DNA of 64,000 bases from Acinetobacter pittii (GCF_034067285.1 NZ_CP139286.1:1364001-1428000); one strand, 5' to 3'. Numbered from the stretch's first letter, positions 8,421 through 17,532 are shown. Numbers and translations are program-made. The notes: generated by a model from the sequence alone, not told the origin.

Positions 8421-8849
8421 TTGAAAAAAATCATTAAAACTTTATTTTTAACATCATTAATCTCAATGACTTCATTTACTATTTATGCAAAAAATATTGA
8501 ACAAAAAGTTAATTTTTTACAAGGTTCACCGCATACTAATTTAACTGGAAAATTTCAGGGCTATAATGATGTGCGGTATAGAATTTATGCAAAAAAAGGT
8601 CAAATATTAAAGTTTGATATTAATAGTCTTGGTAATTTAGCCTACATTAATATTTTTGCACCCGGAACAAAACCTGGTAAAGATACAGCATTATTGATTG
8701 GCTCAACAGTAGGTTTTAAAGGAGAGCTAATTTTACCAGCCGATGGTGATTATATTATTCAAGTTTATCAAATGCGTAATAGTGCCCGTAAAAATAAAAC
8801 TGTGAAATATAATTTAGACCTTGAACTTTTAAATAAAGTAAAAAAATAA
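8421..8849 (+). CDS. PliG-like inhibitor of g-type lysozyme
   Basis: A 142-aa exported protein with a signal peptide ending near residue 23 (TIYA). The mature part follows E. coli PliG (YcgK) as I remember it: RIYAKKGQILKFDI, then ILPADGDYIIQVYQMRNSAR and KNKTVKYNLDLEL. The block R-N-x-A-R-K-N-K-T-x-K-Y-N is distinctive. PliG binds goose-type lysozyme in the periplasm and shields peptidoglycan from host or rival enzymes. The only usable start is TTG at 8421, preceded by GAGGG and GGAAA; no ATG gives a signal peptide. Confidence is in the family; the inhibitory activity itself is inferred. Confidence 0.78.
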   Translation: MKKIIKTLFLTSLISMTSFTIYAKNIEQKVNFLQGSPHTNLTGKFQGYNDVRYRIYAKKGQILKFDINSLGNLAYINIFAPGTKPGKDTALLIGSTVGFKGELILPADGDYIIQVYQMRNSARKNKTVKYNLDLELLNKVKK

Positions 8850-8860
8850 GAATTGATAAA

Positions 8861-8892
8861 ATTTACTAGCTCTCAAATGAGAACTAGTAAAT
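8861..8892. terminator. Inverted repeat between convergent genes
   Basis: Arms 8861-8875 and 8878-8892 pair over 15 bp with one mismatch (C/A) and a two-base loop. There is no long T-run on either side, but the position between convergent stop codons supports a shared terminator. Confidence 0.6.
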
Positions 8893-8914
8893 TTGCACAA
8901 TAGTCTGAAAAAAA

Positions 8915-10501
8915 CTATTCGGCTAATGTAAATGACTCACTTATACCGCAATTTTCTACAAACAATGGGTCGTGTGAAATGAGTAATACGGCGCCTTCAT
9001 AACTCTGAATTGCATGAGCGAGTAACTCCTTAGATTCAATATCTAAGTGATTTTCGGGTTCATCTAATAACAGAAGTTCAGGTGTAGGTTTTATCTGACT
9101 AAGAGCCAATAAAGCTACTTTTAGTTTTTCACCACCACTTAGCTGAGACAGTAGTTGTGTACCTTTATCACCGCGGATTCGGAGTTGACCTAATAAATTC
9201 CGCCACTCGACTTCTGAAAGTTCATTATTCAGTTGAGTTAGATTGTTAATCACAGTCATCTCGTCACATAAAAAGCTAAAGTTCTGGTCGAGATAGAAAC
9301 ACCCTACAGATAAGTGGATGCTGTCACATGGCTGCTTGTTCTGTTCATAAATTGCTTTAAGCAAAGTTGACTTTCCAATGCCATTTTGTCCAGTTATGTG
9401 AATTTTTTGAGCAGCTTGTACAGCGAGATCAATGGGTCTTTGAGTTCCATGTTTCAGTTTAAGTTTTTTAATACGAAGTATTTCACCTGATTTCTTCTGA
9501 AAAGTTGGGAATACAAACTGTTGAGGTTTGACGGTTTCAAGAAGCATTTTCTTGTCTTTTAATTCATTTTGACTGTTCGAAATTTGTCGTTGATGTTGAG
9601 ACTGTAGAGCGGCAATACTTTGGCCTGCTTGTTCCTTTTTAAAGTCGAGCAAAATTTTGGCTTGAGAATTTGATTCTCTTAATTTATTACCAGCACGCTC
9701 ACGTTTTTGAGCTTTCATTAATACATCATGCTGCTTTTGCTTCATGTGTTTAACTTCACGTTGGTTTTGTTGAATGGATTGCTCCAGAGCAGCAATATTT
9801 ATCTGATATTGCTCATAAAATTTTTCATAGTTTCCTGTGGTGTGATGTAGTCCATGTTCATTTAAATGATAAATATGGTCTACTTCATTTAATAAAGTCC
9901 GATCATGGCTAATAATCAGTCCACCTGCTGGGTGTTTTTTCAAATGATTAATTAACCATTGCCTAGATTCCTGATCTAGATGATTGCTAGGCTCATCAAG
10001 TAATAGATAGTGATCTGTTTTTAGAAATAAACAGCTTAAAGCTAACTTGGTTTTTTGACCTTCACTTAAATTTTTAACTGGAAAATCTAAATCTGTTGGT
10101 AAACCAGCATTTTCTAATAGGGTATTCCATAAGGTGGGTAAGTCCCATTTACCTTCTAATAAATCATAATCTTCAAAACTAGCATCACCTTGTTCGACTC
10201 TTTTAAAAGCCTGATAAATATTTAAGATATTTAATGCTTCGGCAATGGTCAGCGCCGTCAAACGATGTAATTGAGGTAAATATGCATGCTTCACATGCCA
10301 AGATATTTGGCCAGAAATAAAAATTGAATCTGCTGCAAGCGTCTCATTTAACATTTGCATAAGCAAAGATTTACCTTGGCCATTACGACCAATTAGTGCA
10401 GATACCTGATTTGATTCAAGACTAAAATTTAGATGCTTAAACATTACCTTTGAAGGGAATTCTAAGGTAAGTTGCGATATTACACATGCCTGTTGAGTCA
10501 T
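8915..10501 (-). CDS. ABC-F family ATPase
   Basis: The 528-aa protein holds two ATP-binding cassettes with no membrane segment, the ABC-F layout. Walker A motifs are GRNGQGKS (residues 38-45) and GQNGIGKS (near 372). Signature motifs are LSEGQKTKLALS and LSGGEKLKVALL. Walker B stretches end in LLLDEPSNHLD and LLLDEPENHLD. A charged coiled linker (about 230-310, with QREVKHMKQKQ and KAQKRERAGNK) separates the domains. ABC-F proteins act on the ribosome; some give antibiotic resistance, others are housekeeping. I take the ATG at 10501 because the GAGG inside the upstream candidate start (10513) serves as its ribosome binding site. The sub-family cannot be fixed by eye. Confidence 0.92.
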   Translation of the reverse strand: MTQQACVISQLTLEFPSKVMFKHLNFSLESNQVSALIGRNGQGKSLLMQMLNETLAADSIFISGQISWHVKHAYLPQLHRLTALTIAEALNILNIYQAFKRVEQGDASFEDYDLLEGKWDLPTLWNTLLENAGLPTDLDFPVKNLSEGQKTKLALSCLFLKTDHYLLLDEPSNHLDQESRQWLINHLKKHPAGGLIISHDRTLLNEVDHIYHLNEHGLHHTTGNYEKFYEQYQINIAALEQSIQQNQREVKHMKQKQHDVLMKAQKRERAGNKLRESNSQAKILLDFKKEQAGQSIAALQSQHQRQISNSQNELKDKKMLLETVKPQQFVFPTFQKKSGEILRIKKLKLKHGTQRPIDLAVQAAQKIHITGQNGIGKSTLLKAIYEQNKQPCDSIHLSVGCFYLDQNFSFLCDEMTVINNLTQLNNELSEVEWRNLLGQLRIRGDKGTQLLSQLSGGEKLKVALLALSQIKPTPELLLLDEPENHLDIESKELLAHAIQSYEGAVLLISHDPLFVENCGISESFTLAE

Positions 10502-10720
10502 AAAAAACCTCATAAATACAGGATGTACAAAATAGGAGAGTAATAATTTTTAGGAGAGATGGTAAATCACAAAAATAGTCTATTTTGCACATCAAAGAAA
10601 GAAAAAATTGATGAGAAAAAAGACTTACTTCATTGGCGTGACTCACAAAATTTGGGGGAATAATGAACTATTCTATAGAGGTTTTAGATAAGTGTAAAAT
10701 TTCTAGGAGTTATTCTGTTA

Positions 10721-10748
10721 AAAAGCCCAATCATTAGATTGGGCTTTT
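10721..10748 (-). terminator. Terminator of the universal stress protein gene
   Basis: A perfect 12-bp stem, AAAAGCCCAATC (10721-10732) with GATTGGGCTTTT (10737-10748), loop ATTA. On the minus strand it is followed by T-rich sequence, just past the usp stop. Confidence 0.9.
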
Positions 10749-10762
10749 GTCTTTCTAGGGTT

Positions 10763-11206
10763 TTACTCTTTTACGACTAAAACTTGAATTTTAGTGCTAT
10801 TTAAAACATCTTGAGCAAAACTACCTAATATTAGTTTTTGGAAGCCTTTACGACCATGTGAACCAATCACAATCAAATCAGAACCTAAGTCTTCTACAGC
10901 TTTCAAAATACCATCTGAAGAAATTTCACCTTGGATAATTTGAGTCTCTGCATCAATACCTTCTTCTGCACATAAAGCTTTTACTTTAGCGAGAGTCTTT
11001 TCTGCATTGGCACGTGCTTCAACAAAATAATCTTTTACAACAGGTGAGATGTAATAAAAATCTACGCCACTAAAAGGGTCTACCGCAACCAAACTAATGG
11101 CGGTCAATTTACTACCAAATGCCTTTGCAATGTGGGCTGCCTGTCTAGCTGCTGCTAAAGAAATTTCAGAACCATCTACTGGTACAATAATATGTTGATA
11201 ATTCAT
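10763..11206 (-). CDS. Universal stress protein (UspA family)
   Basis: The 147-aa product has the single-domain UspA fold. It starts with HIIVPVDGSEISLAAA and ends with the ATP-binding signature G-x2-G-x9-G-S, seen as GSHGRKGFQKLILGS, then DVLNSTKIQVLVVKE. Presence of the full signature suggests an ATP-binding member. The protein is cytoplasmic and is typically induced by starvation and oxidative or membrane stress. It is transcribed alone with a perfect terminator. Confidence 0.95.
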   Translation of the reverse strand: MNYQHIIVPVDGSEISLAAARQAAHIAKAFGSKLTAISLVAVDPFSGVDFYYISPVVKDYFVEARANAEKTLAKVKALCAEEGIDAETQIIQGEISSDGILKAVEDLGSDLIVIGSHGRKGFQKLILGSFAQDVLNSTKIQVLVVKE

Positions 11207-11494
11207 GATGTTATTCCTCTTATTTACAGTTGTTATATGTATGAAGCTTTTATTAATTAAAGATTAACATATTTCATTCTTTGGAGACATCTATTCAATT
11301 GAAAGTATTTGAAATTAAACAAAAACAATATAAATCATTATTTTGAATGAATTTTCTGCTTCACTGTAAATGGGTGACCACACTACAGAAGTAAATCTTT
11401 AATATTTACATGAAAATTACAAAAAATTACTATTCATATTTCTGTCACATAGAACCCGTATAACAAAATAGTAAATTTAGGGGGAGAAAGGAAG

Positions 11495-11722
11495 ATGGCA
11501 GATTTAACAGCAAAGAAAGTAAATAAGCTCATTGAAGAGTTTCGTCAAACCGGTAAAGAACCCCAAAAATTAATCATTGGCTACAAAACTTATGCCAGAC
11601 TCATGACGGAAGATAAATTTGCAGAAAAAGTTGTTCCTTCACTCGAAGATTCAAAAGAACGTTTATATAAAAATTTAAAAATTAAACTTGTAACTGAAAA
11701 ACATTACTTTGAAATTCGTTAA
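11495..11722 (+). CDS. Small conserved-looking hypothetical protein, 75 aa
   Basis: A charged, soluble 75-aa protein beginning MADLTAKKVNKLIEEFRQTGKEPQ. It has a predicted helix at residues 5-20 and alternating Lys/Glu toward the end. I cannot name a family. A GGGGGAGAAAGGA stretch before the ATG provides a strong ribosome binding site. No neighbour is close enough to be an operon partner. Expression is likely; function is unknown. Confidence 0.65.
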   Translation: MADLTAKKVNKLIEEFRQTGKEPQKLIIGYKTYARLMTEDKFAEKVVPSLEDSKERLYKNLKIKLVTEKHYFEIR

Positions 11723-11897
11723 AAATTATGTGAACTGCATCACTCGTTATTAAAACAAAGTAACACTAATTAAGTTTAATAACATGATTATTGTATGATG
11801 ATACAAATTAATAGTGTAACCAACATTTGAAAACAGCAATCGTTTATAAACTCGATAAAATAAATTGCTTTTATTTTAAGTAGTGGAATAAATTGAA

Positions 11898-12071
11898 ATG
11901 CCAACATTTAGTGTAATTATATTCTATATATTAGCTATATTAGGTGCTATAGCTATTATTTGTGGACTATTCAGTTTAAGTGTTTTTTTAATTGTCATTG
12001 GGTTAGGTGTATTATTTGCAGCATTACTATTAAAAAATGAGTTTAAAATAGATATTTTATTTTGGGAATAA
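11898..12071 (+). CDS. Small membrane protein, 57 aa
   Basis: This short frame encodes two hydrophobic helices (residues about 5-24 and 26-46) joined by a Gly-Leu-Phe turn, and a short polar tail KNEFKIDILFWE. The composition, almost wholly Ile, Leu, Ala, Gly and Phe, fits a two-pass inner-membrane peptide. The ribosome binding site is weak (GGAATAAATTGAA). A small hairpin follows within 60 bases of the stop. I do not recognise a family, and it could be a chance frame in AT-rich DNA. Confidence 0.45.
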   Translation: MPTFSVIIFYILAILGAIAIICGLFSLSVFLIVIGLGVLFAALLLKNEFKIDILFWE

Positions 12072-12126
12072 ATATAATATTTATCTTTAATTTAATTTTC
12101 ATCGACTAGAAAAAGTATTTCAATAT

Positions 12127-12149
12127 AACTGACATAAAAAGTGTCAGTT
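12127..12149 (+). terminator. Weak hairpin after the 57-aa frame
   Basis: AACTGACA (12127-12134) pairs with TGTCAGTT (12142-12149) around TAAAAAG, followed by TTAAAATA. An 8-bp stem with a short T-run, so a weak terminator at best. Confidence 0.4.
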
Positions 12150-12318
12150 TTAAAATATTAAATTTAGATTTATTTTGATCAAAATAATTACAATAAAATA
12201 TAAAAGTAGAAAATATTAAATTTATTTAAGTATTTAAAACTAAAAAAGATTCCTTTAGGATAAAATTAAAATTGTAAGAACGTTTTGATCTATTAAACAA
12301 TAACAAAGTGAGGTGAGC

Positions 12319-12762
12319 ATGTCTTATAAGTATGAGTATGCAGGGTTCTGGTTAAGATTTGGTGCAATGATTATTGATAGTCTGATTCTTTTTTTAGCAA
12401 TTATTCCAGCGGCATGGATTTTTTATCGGGGAGATTATGACTTGGTTTTTGCTACTGGCTTAAGTAGTCAGCCACAAAATTATTTGTTCGATCTTATTGT
12501 GAACTATGCATTTCCTTTCTTGTATTCAGTTTTATGTTGGTTGTATTTTGCGGGAACACCTGGTAAACGTTTAATGCGATTAAAAGTTTTAGATGAAAAA
12601 ACAGGCAATAAGCTCACTGTTATGCAAAGTATTATCCGCTACATTGGCTATATTCCATCAATTTTAGTGTTTGGCATTGGCCTTTTCTGGGTTGCATTTG
12701 ATTCTAAAAAACAAGGGTGGCATGACAAAATGGCAAAAACAGTCGTAGTCAGAGAGCTATAA
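12319..12762 (+). CDS. RDD-family membrane protein
   Basis: A 147-aa protein with three hydrophobic segments and the RDD pattern: AGFWLRFGAMIIDSLIL near the start (Arg and Asp in the first helix) and, later, GTPGKRLMRLKVLDEKTG with FDSKKQGWHDKMAKTVVV at the end. RDD proteins sit in the inner membrane; a few act in ion or metabolite transport, most have no assigned role. The frame opens at GTG 12313, but GAGG five bases before the ATG at 12319 decides the start. It stands alone, with a strong terminator shared with the convergent benE-like gene. Confidence 0.88.
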   Translation: MSYKYEYAGFWLRFGAMIIDSLILFLAIIPAAWIFYRGDYDLVFATGLSSQPQNYLFDLIVNYAFPFLYSVLCWLYFAGTPGKRLMRLKVLDEKTGNKLTVMQSIIRYIGYIPSILVFGIGLFWVAFDSKKQGWHDKMAKTVVVREL

Positions 12763-12776
12763 GAATTATGGCAAAG

Positions 12777-12818
12777 GCGTTCATAGCATTGAAAATAGCA
12801 GGCTATGAACGCTTTTTA
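12777..12818. terminator. Bidirectional terminator
   Basis: GCGTTCATAGC (12777-12787) pairs with GCTATGAACGC (12802-12812), followed by TTTTTATT. It ends the RDD gene and lies next to the stop of the convergent transporter gene. Confidence 0.85.
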
Positions 12819-13994
12819 TTAGTTTCTTTTGGTTTTAAATTTAAGTATTACAAATACAAGGATACCGACAATTAATCCCCAAAATGCTGAACCAATACCG
12901 AAAAATTGAATACCCGAAGCACTACATAAAAAGGTAAATAATGCGGCTTCACGTTCTTCAACTTGAGCAAAGGCAATTGCAACGTTGTGGCTAATCGTAC
13001 CAAGTAAAGCAATGCCTGCCAAAGCTACAATAAAAATGTGAGGAAATGACATCAATAAACTTGTGAGTGTTGCAGCAAACAAGCCCATTAAGATGTAGAA
13101 AAATCCGCAGCTCATGCCCGCAATATAGCGTTTGTTAGGGTCAGGATGAACTTGATCATCTAAGCTTACCGCAGCACTAATGGCAGCAATATTTACGGTG
13201 TAACAACCAAAAGGGGCAAGCAAAGCTTGAGTTAAACCTGTCCAGCCAATGAGTTGGTTAACGTGTGGTTTGTAACCATAACTTTTGATCATGGCAATTC
13301 CCGGTAAATATTGCGAGGCCATATTAATCACAAACAGTGGTAAAGCTAAGCCCAACAGTGCCGACCAACTAAAGTCTGGACTAATCCAAACAGGCTTTGC
13401 TAAAGACCACTGAAGTGTAGGCATATGAAATTCTAAAAAAACGGGGCAGAGGGCAATTCCTGCAATTGCGGTAAATACAATGCTATAACGCGGCCACAAT
13501 CTTTTTGTAATGACATATATGCTAAGTAAGGACAAAATAAATGCCCAATCATTTTGTAAACTTGCGAAAAGTGAGATACCAAATTTGAGTAAGACTCCAG
13601 CAAGCATGGCACTGGTTAAGCTTTGAGGAATATATGACAAAGCTTTTTGAAAAATACCTGAAAAGCCCAAAATAGCAGTGAGTAAACCACCCACTAAAAA
13701 AGCACCAATCGCTTCATTTAAACTATATCCACTGCCTGTTGCCATAATTAAAGCAAGACCAGCGGTTGACCATGAAGTCGCTACGGGATACTTAAATTTC
13801 CAAGAAAGAATGAGTCCCGATAAGCCAATTCCTAGACCTAATGCCCAAAACCAAGAGGTAATCTGTTCAGGTGAAGCACCTAAAATTTGAGCCGCTTGAA
13901 TGACTAAAACGGCCGAAACACTAATACCGATTAAAAAAGTAATAAAGCCAGCAAATACTGCCGGAATTGAAAAATCTTGAAGAATCTTTTGCAT
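12819..13994 (-). CDS. BenE-family benzoate/H+ symporter-like protein
   Basis: A 391-aa inner-membrane protein with 11-12 hydrophobic helices. Motifs match the BenE family: PAVFAGFITFLIGISVSAVLVIQAA at the N-terminus (read in parts), FPVATSWSTAGLAL-like KYPVATSWSTAGLAL, and the conserved FGCYTVNIAAISAAV segment. BenE is associated with aromatic acid uptake in Acinetobacter, but no benzoate-catabolic genes are near, so the substrate here is open. It is divergent from an Lrp/AsnC regulator gene, a possible controller (inference). Confidence 0.85.
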   Translation of the reverse strand: MQKILQDFSIPAVFAGFITFLIGISVSAVLVIQAAQILGASPEQITSWFWALGLGIGLSGLILSWKFKYPVATSWSTAGLALIMATGSGYSLNEAIGAFLVGGLLTAILGFSGIFQKALSYIPQSLTSAMLAGVLLKFGISLFASLQNDWAFILSLLSIYVITKRLWPRYSIVFTAIAGIALCPVFLEFHMPTLQWSLAKPVWISPDFSWSALLGLALPLFVINMASQYLPGIAMIKSYGYKPHVNQLIGWTGLTQALLAPFGCYTVNIAAISAAVSLDDQVHPDPNKRYIAGMSCGFFYILMGLFAATLTSLLMSFPHIFIVALAGIALLGTISHNVAIAFAQVEEREAALFTFLCSASGIQFFGIGSAFWGLIVGILVFVILKFKTKRN

Positions 13995-14180
13995 AATACG
14001 TGTTCTAAATCCAAGAAAAGTTTATAGGCTTCTGCCATTGCTTCCAGTTGGGGTGAATTTAACAATTTTTTTTAAGAAGGTGCTTTCTATTTTGAGCATA
14101 AAAAAGAAATAATATTTTTAAAATATTGAATAATGCTATTATTTATTTCGGAACTAATAATTAATTTGGGATATTATTTT

Positions 14181-14654
14181 ATGGAAGAGCAAGCTGAAAA
14201 TTTGACACCCCTTGAACTGAAAATTATGCGTGCTTTACAAGAAAATGGACGTTTAAGTAATGCTGAGTTGGCAAAACTTGTAGGCATTAGTACATCATCT
14301 TGTTGGAATCATACTCAGCGCCTTTTTAAGATTGGGGCCATCTTGGATGTTCGTGCTCGGATCAATCCCCATACCGTTCAACGTGGTACTGTGGTGTTAG
14401 TCGGTGTAGTTTTGGATCGTTCAACTCCTGATAGCTTTCAGGCTTTTGAACAAGCATCGGGTGATTTGGAAAATGTTTTAGAATGTTATCTGGTAGCTGG
14501 GGAAGTCGATTATTTTCTCAAAATCCGTGTTAAAGATTTAGCTGCGTTTAATCGATTTCATAGCGAAAAGATTATTGCTTTACCCGGAGTAAGACAAGTC
14601 AGAACATTTTTTGTGCTGAATGAAGTTAAAACAGATGGCATGCTGGCATTTTAA
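14181..14654 (+). CDS. Lrp/AsnC-family transcriptional regulator
   Basis: The 157-aa protein has an N-terminal helix-turn-helix (LTPLELKIMRALQENGRL, then LAKLVGISTSSCWNHTQRL) and a C-terminal RAM domain (ECYLVAGEVDYFLKIRVKDL). The ligand loop GEVDYFLK resembles the amino-acid sensing G-x-x-D-Y motif. I chose the ATG at 14181 because it gives the usual Lrp length; a start at 14133 would add a hydrophobic leader not found in the family. It lies between a BenE-type transporter and a convergent leucine exporter-type gene, so control of amino-acid export is a reasonable guess. Confidence 0.9.
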   Translation: MEEQAENLTPLELKIMRALQENGRLSNAELAKLVGISTSSCWNHTQRLFKIGAILDVRARINPHTVQRGTVVLVGVVLDRSTPDSFQAFEQASGDLENVLECYLVAGEVDYFLKIRVKDLAAFNRFHSEKIIALPGVRQVRTFFVLNEVKTDGMLAF

Positions 14655-14704
14655 TGGCTCATCATGCTTTAACTTTCTAATACAAAACTGATAGGGTAAA
14701 ATGA

Positions 14705-15355
14705 TTAAATCGTTGAAGTTGCTAGTTTTAAACCAAACCCAAAAAATAGAATTCCTACGAGAAAGATTCCGCTTGCTGCAATTTTATGGTTCTCTTTAAA
14801 AAATGCCGAGAGTTTGATGCCAGAGAAGATTAATGCAGTTAAATAACTAAAACTAATAATCTGTAAAATAATCGCTAAAATTAAAAAGCTCAGAGCAGGA
14901 TAAGCGTAGTCTGGTTCAACAAATTGAACAAAGAAAGAGAGGAAAAATAAAATTGCTTTAGGATTGAGTAAACTGATACTAAGTGCTGTTTTATAAGGAT
15001 GAATTTTATCTAAAGCGGGTAAATCGGCCATTTCTGGTTGACGTTGATTACGTTGTTTCCAGCGTTGAATACTGCCTTGTAATAGTTTAAAGCCTAAGTA
15101 AGAAAGATAAAGTGCACCTGTTAATTTAAGAATAACAAATACCCATGGAAAGGCTTTAAGTAAAGAAGCAGCACCAAGCACTGTACACAGCATTAAAATA
15201 AGGTCACCGGTGAAAATACCGAATGCACCCATATATCCGGTTTTAATGCCGTAACGTGAAGCAATTGACATCACATAAAGAGAATTGGGTCCGGGCAATA
15301 ACACAATTAGGAATGTACCAATAATATATGTTGTTAAGTCTGTTATGCCGAACAC
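14705..15355 (-). CDS. LysE/RhtB-family amino acid exporter, LeuE-like
   Basis: A 216-aa protein with about six membrane helices and the LysE family N-terminus TFLIVLLPGPNSLYVMS. Later stretches, YLSYLGFKLLQGS and LLNPKAILFFLSFFVQFV, are close to E. coli LeuE as I remember it, with the same overall length. LeuE exports leucine and related amino acids. The gene follows talA on the same strand but a clear terminator separates them, and it faces the Lrp-type gene, which could sense the amino acid exported (inference). Confidence 0.88.
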   Translation of the reverse strand: MFGITDLTTYIIGTFLIVLLPGPNSLYVMSIASRYGIKTGYMGAFGIFTGDLILMLCTVLGAASLLKAFPWVFVILKLTGALYLSYLGFKLLQGSIQRWKQRNQRQPEMADLPALDKIHPYKTALSISLLNPKAILFFLSFFVQFVEPDYAYPALSFLILAIILQIISFSYLTALIFSGIKLSAFFKENHKIAASGIFLVGILFFGFGLKLATSTI

Positions 15356-15372
15356 GAGAAACCCAATAAAAA

Positions 15373-15403
15373 ACCGATTTTTGTCATGATAACAAAAATC
15401 GGT
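15373..15403 (-). terminator. Terminator of the transaldolase gene
   Basis: ACCGATTTTTGT (15373-15384) pairs with ACAAAAATCGGT (15392-15403), a 12-bp stem. On the minus strand it is followed by a T-run (complement of AATAAAAAA), just after the tal stop. Confidence 0.88.
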
Positions 15404-15428
15404 GATTTTGTATGAAAAGTGCAGTTTT

Positions 15429-16418
15429 TTAAGATTTTATTTCCGCATCAATTCCAAAAGACTGACGTAACAAAAGGCTTAATTGGTCACGTGCTTTGAT
15501 AAAGCCATCAACACCACCTTGTAAAAGCTGAAATGCCATTAAGTCATGGTTAAGTTCATCTTTAAAGCTTTGTTCATCTTGCGCTGGTCGAACAATCGCT
15601 TCTGCTTGTTTTGCTTGAGAGGCATCAAGTGCCGCATCAACTGTACGTGTATCTTGCTCAAGTTGGGTAAGTAAACTTGGTGAGATCGTAAGTAAATCAC
15701 ATCCAGCAAGACCAAGTACTTGGTCGATGCTACGGAAGCTTGCACCCATCACTTGAGTTGGAATGTTTTGCTGTTTGTAATAGGTATAGATTTTCTTCAC
15801 TGATACAACACCTGGGTCTTTTTCGATTGGGTAAGCATCTACACCTTCAGCTTTTTTGTACCAATCTAAGATACGACCTACAAATGGCGAAATTAAAGTT
15901 ACTTTTGCATCTGCACATGCTTGAGCTTGATGTAAACCGAAAAGGAGGGTGAGGTTACAAGCAATACCTTCAGCTTCTAATACTTTAGCAGCTTGAATAC
16001 CTTCCCAAGTCGAAGCAATTTTAATCAGAATACGTGACTGATCAATCCCATAACCTTTGTAAAGTTCACATAATTCATGTGCTTTTTGAATAGTTGCTTC
16101 AGTGTCATATGAAAGTGCAGCATCCACTTCTGTTGAAACTCGGCCTTCGATCAGTTTTAAAATTTCTACACCAAATTTTACGGTTAGAATATCAATGGTT
16201 CTTTCGATTAATTCATCATTGGTATAGCCTTCTTCTTTGGCTTGATAATAAGCATCTTCAATGAGCTCTTTACTTTCTGGTTGTTCTGCTGCTGCCGTAA
16301 TCAATGAAGGATTAGTCGTCGCGTCTAATGGACGGAATTTACGAATTGCATCAAGGTCACTACTGTCGGCAACAACGGTCGTTAATGTTTTTAATTGGTC
16401 AAGTGCTGTATGAGTCAT
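15429..16418 (-). CDS. tal: Transaldolase
   Basis: The 329-aa product matches TalB-type transaldolases in length and sequence. It has the N-terminal FRPLDATTNPSLITAAA, the active-site strand RILIKIASTWEGIQAA containing the Schiff-base lysine, and CNLTLLFGLHQAQACADA and LISPFVGRILDW. The enzyme moves a dihydroxyacetone unit between sedoheptulose-7-phosphate and glyceraldehyde-3-phosphate in the non-oxidative pentose phosphate pathway. The gene is alone, ended by its own terminator, and starts at the first ATG. Confidence 0.97.
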   Translation of the reverse strand: MTHTALDQLKTLTTVVADSSDLDAIRKFRPLDATTNPSLITAAAEQPESKELIEDAYYQAKEEGYTNDELIERTIDILTVKFGVEILKLIEGRVSTEVDAALSYDTEATIQKAHELCELYKGYGIDQSRILIKIASTWEGIQAAKVLEAEGIACNLTLLFGLHQAQACADAKVTLISPFVGRILDWYKKAEGVDAYPIEKDPGVVSVKKIYTYYKQQNIPTQVMGASFRSIDQVLGLAGCDLLTISPSLLTQLEQDTRTVDAALDASQAKQAEAIVRPAQDEQSFKDELNHDLMAFQLLQGGVDGFIKARDQLSLLLRQSFGIDAEIKS

Positions 16419-16548
16419 TGATATTCAACATCTTCAGTAATAAATCTTATGTTTTCTTTATAGCACAAAGTCTATTCATGCTGTCGATATATCAATTGTT
16501 ATCTTTCAAAGAAAAACGTTTAGGTTCTGCATCTAAATTGAAATAATT

Positions 16549-17442
16549 TTAAGGCACCTGTTGCATTCTTTGCGTACGGATATACTCAATGAGATATCTA
16601 GCAGCGGCACCAAGTTCACTTTCCCGGCTCCAAACCAAGTCGACATAATATTCAAAGCGTGGAGTGAAATCCAATAAATCCAATACTTTAAGTTTATTTT
16701 TTAATTCAGGGTTTTCTTTAAACATTTCTTGAGGAAGAACACCCCAACCTAGATTACGTAAAATCATTAAACAAGCAGAGTGGTGGTTGTCTGTACGCCA
16801 ATAATGTTTTGAAAAAAGTAATTCAGGCTTTAAAGTCTCATCACGACTTGCGACTACAATTTGTCGTGTAGTGAGGATCTGCTCATAAGAAACCTGATTT
16901 TGGCTGGCTAGAGGATGGTTATTTGAAATGACTGGAATTAGAGCCTCACGTTTTAGTTCTACAAATTGTTCTCTATTATCTAAGTTCTCGCGTTCAAACA
17001 TCAGTGCAAGTTGGGCAGACCCGTCCAATAGCATTTGGAGCGCATCTTCTTGAGGGGCAGACACAATATTAATTTGTAAGTCTGGAAAGCGGTTCTCTAA
17101 AAGACAAATATAGTCAGTCCAATTGGTATGTAAGAGTTCAGAGACAATCACTATAGTTAAATTAGCTTCTAACCCTGTACTTAATGCATGAGCATGTTGT
17201 TTCCATTGATTCATCTCAATCAAAAGCTGAGATGTCTTTTCATATAAAACTCGTGCTTCGTCAGTAGGAATAGGTTCACGGCCTTTACGGTCAAATAATG
17301 TTAAGTTCAGATCAATTTCTAAGTTGGCAATAGACATGCTTACAGCCGAAGGAACTTTGCCAAGTTTACGGGCTGCTGCAGAAAAAGAGCCAGTTTCAAT
17401 CACAGCTTGAAACATGAGTAGTTGTTCTTGATTAATATTCAT
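16549..17442 (-). CDS. aceR: AceR-type LysR regulator of the AceI efflux pump
   Basis: A 297-aa LysR-type regulator. The winged helix covers residues about 1-62 (FQAVIETGSFSAAARKLGK, then VSMSIANLEIDL) and the co-inducer domain follows. It is divergent, with a 90-bp gap, from the PACE pump gene aceI. In A. baumannii the neighbouring LysR protein AceR binds chlorhexidine and activates aceI, and short-chain diamines are natural substrates of the pump. The symbol is given by this synteny and family. The inverted repeat at 17466-17480 is a candidate binding site. Confidence 0.88.
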   Translation of the reverse strand: MNINQEQLLMFQAVIETGSFSAAARKLGKVPSAVSMSIANLEIDLNLTLFDRKGREPIPTDEARVLYEKTSQLLIEMNQWKQHAHALSTGLEANLTIVIVSELLHTNWTDYICLLENRFPDLQINIVSAPQEDALQMLLDGSAQLALMFERENLDNREQFVELKREALIPVISNNHPLASQNQVSYEQILTTRQIVVASRDETLKPELLFSKHYWRTDNHHSACLMILRNLGWGVLPQEMFKENPELKNKLKVLDLLDFTPRFEYYVDLVWSRESELGAAARYLIEYIRTQRMQQVP

Positions 17443-17465
17443 CTGTCAAAAAAACTGAAAGAACC

Positions 17466-17480
17466 TGATTGGATTAATCA
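17466..17480. promoter_or_regulatory. Candidate AceR operator
   Basis: TGATT and AATCA flank a 5-base spacer, with a GATTAATC palindrome inside. It lies in the 90-bp gap between divergent aceR and aceI, where a LysR protein would be expected to bind. No experiment or alignment supports it here. Confidence 0.35.
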
Positions 17481-17532
17481 ATATTATAAAAATAAAATGC
17501 ACATTATCCAAGTAATTATTGAGTATTTAAAA

